Assembly: GCA_023411375.1 (NCBI GenBank)
Contig: JAEYOW010000027.1
Location: 38,473-102,472, forward strand
Direction of reading: 5' to 3'
DNA from: Bacillota bacterium
GTDB taxonomy: Bacteria; Bacillota; Clostridia; Christensenellales; Aristaeellaceae
Length of the DNA stretch: 64,000 nucleotides
The notes beneath the pieces are model-generated. The model was not told the origin of the DNA. It was given only the letters and a program-made list of their open reading frames with translations, and did no database searches. Below are positions 59,001 through 64,000 of the stretch, piece by piece (within the stretch, counting starts at the first letter, position 1; each line of letters starts with the position of its first letter). The position numbers were made by a program, and so were the translations under genes.

Positions 59001-60700
59001 TCGGTCAGCGCTTTATAATTGGGATAGCCTGTCAGGGCGTCCGTATAGAGCATATGTTTCATCGTTTTGGCGCTTTTGGCCCGGTGATAGAGCATAAGCG
59101 TCACTATGCCCGCGATCACCAAAAAAACTCCGGCGACAAGCAACGCGAAGTCAAACGGTCGCGCATAGGCATAGCTGGTAATAGAACCATAATAATTTGC
59201 TTTTAAATGCGCAGAAACGCTCTCGCTGATTTGTGCGTTGGAAATTGTACCCAGCGCCTTGTTGAGAATGGAAACAAGGATTGGATCTGTTCGCCCATCC
59301 ACGGCAATGCAGGTGTCGGTGGCATAGCCGTAAAGAGGCGTGAACTGCAAAACAAGGTACTTTGGGTTATTCATGTGGTAGGACATAACGTTGGAGTTGA
59401 TGAACGTCGCGTCCGCATCCCCTTTTCTGACGGCGTCCAGGCATTCCGCGATGGTTTGATAACGCTTGATTCCTGATTCTCCTCTAAGCGCTGTATTTTC
59501 CATGCCGCTTAAACCTGCCTGATCATATACGGCCACGACGGGGTTATCCTTCGGCGCTCCCTTTGTCGCCATGATCGTCTGCCCCTTCAAAAATGGGATG
59601 GTTAAAAAAGCGTTATTTTGCTGCGCCCAAGAAAAATCGTGCGTTTTCCCCACGAGCAAGGTCGTATCCGGTCTTAGAAAAGCCTCCAGCGCTTCCTGAT
59701 ATGAGCTTGATTGAATGTATTCAAACCGCAGGCCGGTCTTTTGCGCTATCCAGCCGCACACATCGGCCGCAATACCCTGAAAGCCGCCCGAAGCGCTGTC
59801 GAAATAGCTGATCGGCTGAAAGTCCGGGTTATATACACAGCGAATAGGCCCGCTGCTTCTAATATAGGCAAGCTCCTCCCGTGAAAAGGATACGGGTGTA
59901 GATACCTGGAGGTCAAAATACTTACGGTTTAGATTATTATTATAAAACGGATTGTTGAATTGAATATGCTCCATCGCTCGGTTGAGGCCTTCCAGGACCT
60001 CGGCATTCCCCTTCGTGGTCGCAAAATAGTAGTTTTCCTCGCCAAATTTCGCGATGATGCGCAAATCCATGGTACGCAGAACGGATGTCATAACCATGGC
60101 CTGTATCGCGCCTTTTTGAAGTGCCGCGTCCATTTCCGGCTGGGTTGCGAAGTAGTGCATTTCAGGCGTGAAGCCGTTTCTGACGCTGTAGTCCAAAAAG
60201 TTTTGTGCCTGCTGGTTCCCCAGCAGGGCGCCCACAGGCATCCCGTTGAACGTCTCAAAATCGTCATAGGGAAGGGACTCGCTGTCCAGGTCCGTCACCA
60301 GTACGCCATAGCCGCTGCCCATGGCAAAGTTGGGATAGTCAAATACAGCCTCGCGCTCCGGTGTTTTGAGCACGGTGCCCATAAGGTCGATTTCTCCGCT
60401 TTCCAGCATGGACAGGGCTTCCTGCCATGAGGAATCCACAAATTCATATTGCCAGCCGGTATATTGCGCAATCTCCATCAAATAATCAAATTGATACCCG
60501 CTACGGGTTCCATCCTCATTTATATCCAAAAATCCATCGCTTAAAAATCCGCTGACCTTGATGATTTTTGCACGCGCCGGCATGGCAGACGCGGCAGACG
60601 GCACAAATACGCTTGTCATTAAAAAAAGGAAGATAACCGAGCTCATCAGACGGCTGGCGATGTCCCAAGGCTTTTGAATCACTGTAGGATTTGACTCCAT
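56069..60700 (-). CDS. Multidomain sensor: two SBP3 domains, degenerate GGDEF, EAL and C-terminal PAS domains
   Basis: A 1543-residue membrane protein. Signal sequence about 18-40, two periplasmic-binding (SBP_bac_3) domains about 45-275 and 285-495, a transmembrane helix about 505-530 (FALLVAGVFLVIAGIVTLML), then a GGDEF-like domain whose active site reads RMYADKFVLLL instead of GGDEF, so cyclic-di-GMP synthesis is unlikely. The EAL domain about 720-975 keeps EALVRW, SINFSRR, EITET, IDDYGTGYSS, KLDKSF and EGIET, so phosphodiesterase activity is likely. About four PAS-like segments follow to the end, an unusual position. A run of nine A near the 3' end shifts the frame; the other frame reads VEETLRYYAAHPGQQNEWR, stop at 56098, which looks like the ancestral C-terminus. 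Confidence 0.9.
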   Translation of the reverse strand: MESNPTVIQKPWDIASRLMSSVIFLFLMTSVFVPSAASAMPARAKIIKVSGFLSDGFLDINEDGTRSGYQFDYLMEIAQYTGWQYEFVDSSWQEALSMLESGEIDLMGTVLKTPEREAVFDYPNFAMGSGYGVLVTDLDSESLPYDDFETFNGMPVGALLGNQQAQNFLDYSVRNGFTPEMHYFATQPEMDAALQKGAIQAMVMTSVLRTMDLRIIAKFGEENYYFATTKGNAEVLEGLNRAMEHIQFNNPFYNNNLNRKYFDLQVSTPVSFSREELAYIRSSGPIRCVYNPDFQPISYFDSASGGFQGIAADVCGWIAQKTGLRFEYIQSSSYQEALEAFLRPDTTLLVGKTHDFSWAQQNNAFLTIPFLKGQTIMATKGAPKDNPVVAVYDQAGLSGMENTALRGESGIKRYQTIAECLDAVRKGDADATFINSNVMSYHMNNPKYLVLQFTPLYGYATDTCIAVDGRTDPILVSILNKALGTISNAQISESVSAHLKANYYGSITSYAYARPFDFALLVAGVFLVIAGIVTLMLYHRAKSAKTMKHMLYTDALTGYPNYKALTEEAPRLIGSHPESYAIVYMDMHQFKSVNDTFGYDAGDRLLKEISGLVSGFVKKNERFARMYADKFVLLLQFEGQGAFAKRMELLSAGLDGLCTGKGEFETVNLLFSGGIFRLQKDACDLDMACDRANYAKDTISELCANTFAYYDDVMRSRILSERALEGSMQRALDNGEFIPYYQPKVNVITGEVVGVEALVRWNHPERGILPPGAFIPFFEKNGFVVKIDFDIFDQVCMRLREWIDGGNEPVPVSINFSRRHMLDRRFVQKIKDIADRRHAPPALLEIEITETVELESLDVAVEFARSLKKCGFSISIDDYGTGYSSISFLQQIPFDVLKLDKSFIENAMKSQMAGDIMRHLVTAVRDNGVRVLCEGIETEEQRDFIISQNCRFAQGFLYAKPMPRDAFERYLSRSKIARHETTDFISSRDFEQHIWLSASDFMGRVLPGGILACNIDEGFSVFYINEQMLSMLGYSEYEFMREAGGLFANAVHPGDRRRIGDEMNRHLMDQNEYQLQYRMLKKDGSYIWVRDVGKKVVTDDNREVLLCILTDITDLVSLQKQKDDLINAIPGGVGEMLLTREGPVLLSATENFYAVIGHTREQMEALGNKLFAVVHPNDFDKILASLEDSLAVKKTTCECTFRVRYADAAVHWASIQGSLRDTERGKLVTAVCFNTDKEMKNRRDIEIAKAQMALAVTLAHHAIFEYDVRTGEIRNQTGLDNYFRPELAHVSVPEGLIEAGIIHPEDIGSARTVYGRIANGEPFAFCELRLCKNSASDNQPYAWVHITLSAIYDDDGHPVKAVGFVENVDRIKRLERLFAWDGRYRHAIGEMALLAYEINVSQDTCEQFSGVRQKRLESVLRPLARPYRYSDMLRAAAGQMVADKSRADFLRDMDPDQLLALNSRGTQDPVFEYRRLMPDGLELWVSANLHLRTDPATGDVVCFAYYFDIQAQKKSGRNPAVLRGASRPAKRVAVSGMRRTVRH

Positions 60701-60913
60701 ATCATCTCTCTTTTCTTTTGCGTTGACCGTCTGTTGGGGATATTTGGCCGCTGGTCAAAGCTTTGGCGGCAACGCGCATGCCACCGGCCTTCTACCCATG
60801 TCCGAACGTCCGTCAGTTGGAATGTATTTATTTTCGTGATAAAGTAGTACAATTCCTTTAAAATCTCTGTTTGGGCTTATAAACATAAAGTATCCGACAT
60901 CTGCGCGTCCATC

Positions 60914-61396
60914 TTACACTCCCCGCGCGCCCTCTATATGCAAAAAGCGCCGGTTGGGCTGGCTGTAGGAGGATAAGGGACGCATCCAGGCGTCGTGCGT
61001 ATGCGCCGCGACATAAATCTCCCCATCCTTTAGGCCCACAATCAGCGCGGCATGGCTGTAGGCTTCGTTGCCAAGACCCAGTTGCACAACGTCGCCCAGC
61101 TCTACGGCGTTGCTTTGTACTTCGCCGGCATACGGTCCCGCTCCACGGTTTCCTACCAAAAAACGGTACAAATACTCCACGCCCGTCCAGGAGGCGGCGC
61201 GCCGGCTGGCGCTTTGGTAATACCAACCGTAAACGGGCGTCAGATTCATCACGCCGCAGCCTGCGTACAGGCATTGCGACACAAAATTCGTACAGTCCCC
61301 ACCCAATCCATGAAAATCCAGATAAGCTGGGTTTCGTTTCAGCGCCCAGCGCCGCGCATATGCCACCGCCTGCTCCCGATTGTAACCCGCCGCCAT
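60914..61396 (-). CDS. Amidase-domain (Amidase_6) protein
   Basis: A 160-residue protein of the putative amidase family (Amidase_6, NlpC/P60-like cysteine fold). It starts YNREQAVAYARRWALKRNPAYLD, then LGGDCTNFVSQCLYAGCGVMN with the likely nucleophile Cys, and GLGNEAYSHAALIVGLKDG with the His. No signal peptide, so it is cytoplasmic or exported by another route. The ATG at 61396 follows AAAGGTGGCGTTGGA. The 213-bp gap to the sensor gene holds that gene's upstream region and no other gene. Confidence 0.88.
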   Translation of the reverse strand: MAAGYNREQAVAYARRWALKRNPAYLDFHGLGGDCTNFVSQCLYAGCGVMNLTPVYGWYYQSASRRAASWTGVEYLYRFLVGNRGAGPYAGEVQSNAVELGDVVQLGLGNEAYSHAALIVGLKDGEIYVAAHTHDAWMRPLSSYSQPNRRFLHIEGARGV

Positions 61397-61746
61397 TCCA
61401 ACGCCACCTTTCCCTTGGCTTATCCTATGCCCCGCGTCCGTTGGCGTTTACAGTGCAAACAGAAAATTCGTCTGCTTCTTGCACACGTTCGCTAAGCTTT
61501 TTCAAAGCGGCGCAGAACGAATATAATAGCGGGTATCCCTATACACTGTGTAGCGGGTTTTCATTCCACAGTTGATTGTGGCGGCGCTAAACACGGCGGG
61601 ATTGTTTCCTCGCAAACGTTATTACACCGTTCTTTGCGTCGAGCGCTTTACGCAGCCATGCATGCGCGTGCGCGCCCATCCGCTGCAAGTGACCCCCATC
61701 CACCAATAGCGGAAAAACCTCCCCCCTTATCGTAAATTCTGTCCCC
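61397..61746. other. Intergenic region between divergent genes
   Basis: About 350 bp separate the amidase gene (minus) and the sugar ATPase gene (plus). I see promoter-like AT-rich words and a recognisable promoter only at its right end (61747-61774). No credible small gene or RNA was found. Confidence 0.5.
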
Positions 61747-61774
61747 TTTACAGCCAGACAGGCCATGCTATACT
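61747..61774 (+). promoter_or_regulatory. Promoter of the RbsA-type operon
   Basis: TTTACA (61747-61752) and TATACT (61769-61774) are separated by 16 bases, 27 bp before the ATG. This matches a housekeeping sigma promoter and fits the start of the sugar importer operon. Confidence 0.65.
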
Positions 61775-61800
61775 AAAAGCAGAAAAAGGGAATCGGAAAG

Positions 61801-63327
61801 ATGGTGAAGCGGATGGGTGACGTGATCGTTACCATGGAGCATATCTGCAAAAGTTTTCCCGGCGTTCGCGCCTTGGACGACGTGCATTTTGAGCTGCGCT
61901 CGGGCGAGGTTATGGCGCTGCTGGGTGAAAACGGCGCGGGGAAAAGCACGCTGATGAAGATATTAAGCGGCGTTTACACGCGCGACAGCGGCAGCATGGA
62001 GGTTTTTGGCAAGGAACAGGGCGATCTGACGCCCAGGCAGGCGCAGGAGCTTGGCGTTGCCATCATCCACCAGGAGCTTAACATGTGCCGGCACCTGTCG
62101 GTGGCAGAAAACATGTTTTTGGGCCGTGAAAAAACCAGGTTCGCCACTCTCTCCAACCACGAGATGGAGTCGGAGGCCCGGAGGATTCTGGACGAGCTCA
62201 AAATTGACCTTGATCCCCGCAAGGTCGTCGGCGAGCTTGCCGTTTCCAAGCAGCAGATGGTGGAAATCGCCAAAGCGCTGTCCACCAACGCGCGCATCCT
62301 GATCATGGACGAACCCACCTCATCTCTCACCTCGCGTGAAATCGAGGATCTGTTCCGCATCATCCGGGAGCTTAAGGCCAAGGGCTGCGGCATCGTCTAT
62401 ATTTCCCACCGGCTGGAGGAGCTAAGCGGAATTGTGGACCGCGTGACCATCATGCGCGACGGTCAGTACATCACCTCCATGAACTATCAGGATACCACCA
62501 TGGACGAAATCATCGCAAACATGGTGGGCCGCGAAATTAAGGAAAAGTTCCCGAGGGTTTCCTGCCCCAGAGGCAAGCGCGTTTTCGAGGTCAAAAACCT
62601 CAACGCGGGACGGATGGTTCGCGATATCAACTTCGAGCTTTATGAAGGGGAAATCGTCGGCTTCGCCGGGCTGATGGGCGCTGGGCGGACCGAAACGACG
62701 CGCGCCATCTTTGGCGCCGATCCAAAGCAGAGCGGAACGCTTCTGCTGGACGGCGAGGAGATTCAAATTACCAACGTGGATTCGGCCATTCGCGCGGGTA
62801 TCGTGCTCGCGCCCGAGGACCGTAAAAAGGACGGGCTTTGCACTAAGCTATCCATCCGCCAAAACATCGCGCTGCCTAACCTTGATATCATCTGCAACAG
62901 GCTGGGCGTCATCCGTCGCCGCAAGGAGGATGAAATGTGCGGCCGCGCGGTGGAAAGCCTCAAAATCAAAACGCCCACGGTTGACGTGGACGCCGCCACG
63001 CTTTCAGGCGGTAATCAGCAGAAGGTAGTCGTCGGCAAATGGCTTGCGCGCAATTCACGCGTAGTGATGTTTGACGAGCCGACGCGCGGCATCGACGTCG
63101 CCGCAAAGGTTGAGATTTACCACCTGATGAATAGCCTGAAGCAGCAGGGTATCGCCGTCATGTTCGTATCCTCCGAAATGCCCGAGATCATGGGCATCGC
63201 AGACCGGATCATCGTGATGTGCGACGGGCGCATCACGGGCGAATTATCCGCCGAGGAAGCGACGCAGGAAAGGATTCTTACGCTGGCTACGCGCTTTGAA
63301 AAGAAAGTCGCCGCCGCGAACGAATGA
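61801..63327 (+). CDS. Sugar ABC transporter ATPase with two ABC domains (RbsA/MglA type)
   Basis: A 508-residue cytoplasmic ATPase of a monosaccharide importer. First domain: Walker A ALLGENGAGKST, signature region LAVSKQQMVEIAKAL, Walker B ILIMDEPTSSLT. Second domain: FAGLMGAGRTETTRAIFG (degenerate Walker A, as in RbsA), LSGGNQQKVVVGKWLARN and VVMFDEPTRGIDVAAK. Length is typical. An ATG four codons later (61813) is an alternative start. It forms an operon with the permease that begins 14 bp downstream. Confidence 0.94.
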   Translation: MVKRMGDVIVTMEHICKSFPGVRALDDVHFELRSGEVMALLGENGAGKSTLMKILSGVYTRDSGSMEVFGKEQGDLTPRQAQELGVAIIHQELNMCRHLSVAENMFLGREKTRFATLSNHEMESEARRILDELKIDLDPRKVVGELAVSKQQMVEIAKALSTNARILIMDEPTSSLTSREIEDLFRIIRELKAKGCGIVYISHRLEELSGIVDRVTIMRDGQYITSMNYQDTTMDEIIANMVGREIKEKFPRVSCPRGKRVFEVKNLNAGRMVRDINFELYEGEIVGFAGLMGAGRTETTRAIFGADPKQSGTLLLDGEEIQITNVDSAIRAGIVLAPEDRKKDGLCTKLSIRQNIALPNLDIICNRLGVIRRRKEDEMCGRAVESLKIKTPTVDVDAATLSGGNQQKVVVGKWLARNSRVVMFDEPTRGIDVAAKVEIYHLMNSLKQQGIAVMFVSSEMPEIMGIADRIIVMCDGRITGELSAEEATQERILTLATRFEKKVAAANE

Positions 63328-63341
63328 GGAGGAACAAACGG

Positions 63342-64000
63342 ATGGAAACGAAAAGACTGAGCCCCGCGCGCCGCTTCTTCGCCATTCGCGGCATGGCGTC
63401 CGCGATGATCGCCTTTGCGGCGCTGATTGTGATTTACATCGTCTTTGGCCTGAGGGAGCCAAACGTATTCTCCCCCATCAATATCCAAAACCTGCTGCGC
63501 TCGATGTCCAAATACCTGATCATCGGCATTGGCCAGAGCTATTTGTTGATCACCGGCAACATCGACCTGTCCATTGGTTCTGTGGTCGGTATGAGCGCCA
63601 TGATTTCCGCCACGCTGATGACCTTCGGCTGGAATCCGCTGCTGGCGGCGCTGGTCGCGCTGATCTGCTGCCTGGCCATCGGTCTGGTCAATGGTTTTCT
63701 GGTTGGCAAATGCCAGCTTCCCCCATTCATTGCCACGCTGGGCACGATGTTTACGGCGCGCGGCGTCGCCTACATGGTCAACGGCAACCGAAATACCGAC
63801 GCGATTGCCTCCGGCATCGGCAAGGAGGCGGCCGACAGCTTTCAGAATTTCTTCTACTATGGCAAGACATTTGGCGTCTATAACACCTTTCTCGTCGCCG
63901 TGGTGGTATTCATCCTGTTCTTCTTCCTGCTTTCAAAGACGCGCAGCGGCCGCCACATCTATGCCATCGGCTCCAATGTGGACGCGGCAAAGCTGTCCGG
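63342..64000 (+). CDS. Sugar ABC transporter permease (RbsC type), C-terminus beyond the window
   Basis: The first 219 codons of an RbsC/branched-chain-type permease. The ATG at 63342 follows GAGGAGGAACAAACGG. Hydrophobic helices and the family pattern SYLLITGNIDLSIGSVVGM are clear, followed by NPLLAALVALICCLAIGLVNGFLVGK, PPFIATLGTMFTARGVAYM and SKTRSGRHIYAIGSNVDAAKLSG, where the window ends. It forms the channel partner of the ATPase upstream. A periplasmic binding protein gene is expected beyond the window. Confidence 0.93.
   Translation, partial: METKRLSPARRFFAIRGMASAMIAFAALIVIYIVFGLREPNVFSPINIQNLLRSMSKYLIIGIGQSYLLITGNIDLSIGSVVGMSAMISATLMTFGWNPLLAALVALICCLAIGLVNGFLVGKCQLPPFIATLGTMFTARGVAYMVNGNRNTDAIASGIGKEAADSFQNFFYYGKTFGVYNTFLVAVVVFILFFFLLSKTRSGRHIYAIGSNVDAAKLS

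Noticed and set aside
61963..62393. Minus-strand frames within the sugar ATPase gene
   Set aside because: Antisense shadows; the plus-strand gene carries two full ABC motif sets.
1..64000. CRISPR array or rRNA/tRNA genes
   Set aside because: No regularly spaced direct repeats, and no rRNA or complete tRNA cloverleaf could be recognised by eye on either strand.

Overview
The window looks like a Bacillota (Clostridia-type) gut bacterium. Ribosome binding sites are strong AGGAGG/GGAGG, TTG and GTG starts are frequent, and there is a YesM/YesN-type two-component pair with LplB/LplC-type sugar permeases, a tailed-phage gene set of the clostridial prophage kind, and an Ll.LtrB-like group II intron. 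Host and phage parts are moderately GC-rich; a clearly AT-rich island lies between them (about 30.4-37.7 kb).

Region 1 (1-30366) is the right part of a prophage, almost all on the minus strand. Reading 30 kb to 1: a truncated family A DNA polymerase, VapE-type primase-helicase, HNH endonuclease, SNF2 helicase with an in-frame amber codon in its Walker A motif, VRR-NUC nuclease, two ParB-like proteins, a DUF932 protein, small early proteins, a sigma-like late regulator, and accessory genes. Then come a ParB-methyltransferase fusion, terS, terL, HNH, portal, a C5 methyltransferase with a repeat array, ClpP-like prohead protease, and an HK97-type major capsid gene split by a group II intron. Head fibre, connector, head closure and the start of a tail-completion gene follow. 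A plus-strand island (14.1-16.6 kb) inside the minus-strand prophage encodes an amidoligase, two small proteins and a class II glutamine amidotransferase, with unusually structured intergenic DNA. The prophage ends at a scar where the polymerase, missing its N-terminus, abuts a serine recombinase that has only its C-terminus. The element is therefore probably defective for excision.

Region 2 (30.4-35.8 kb) is an AT-rich plus-strand operon: N6-adenine DNA methyltransferase, a protein with two GHKL ATPase modules (MORC-like at the N-terminus, histidine-kinase-like at the C-terminus), a receiver-like protein and an HNH nuclease. Overlaps are tight and a terminator closes the operon. I read it as a candidate phosphorelay-linked DNA modification/defence system. 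It is the best candidate here for an undescribed system.

Region 3 (35.9-40.3 kb) has an XRE-type membrane regulator, a PAP2 phosphatase, a frameshifted IS3-type transposase remnant and a TetR-led three-gene operon with a condensation-domain protein.

Region 4 (40.3-54.1 kb) is a carbohydrate-use locus on the minus strand: CE7-type esterase, DUF5054/GH38-like hydrolase, two related TIM-barrel glycosidases, YesM/YesN sensor and regulator, two sugar ABC permeases and a solute-binding protein. Import is followed by cytoplasmic trimming and deacylation.

Region 5 (54.2-64.0 kb) holds an ABC exporter, a 1543-residue sensor with two periplasmic-binding-type domains, degenerate GGDEF, intact EAL and several PAS domains, an amidase-domain protein and, divergently on the plus strand, an RbsA/RbsC-type sugar importer that runs off the window.
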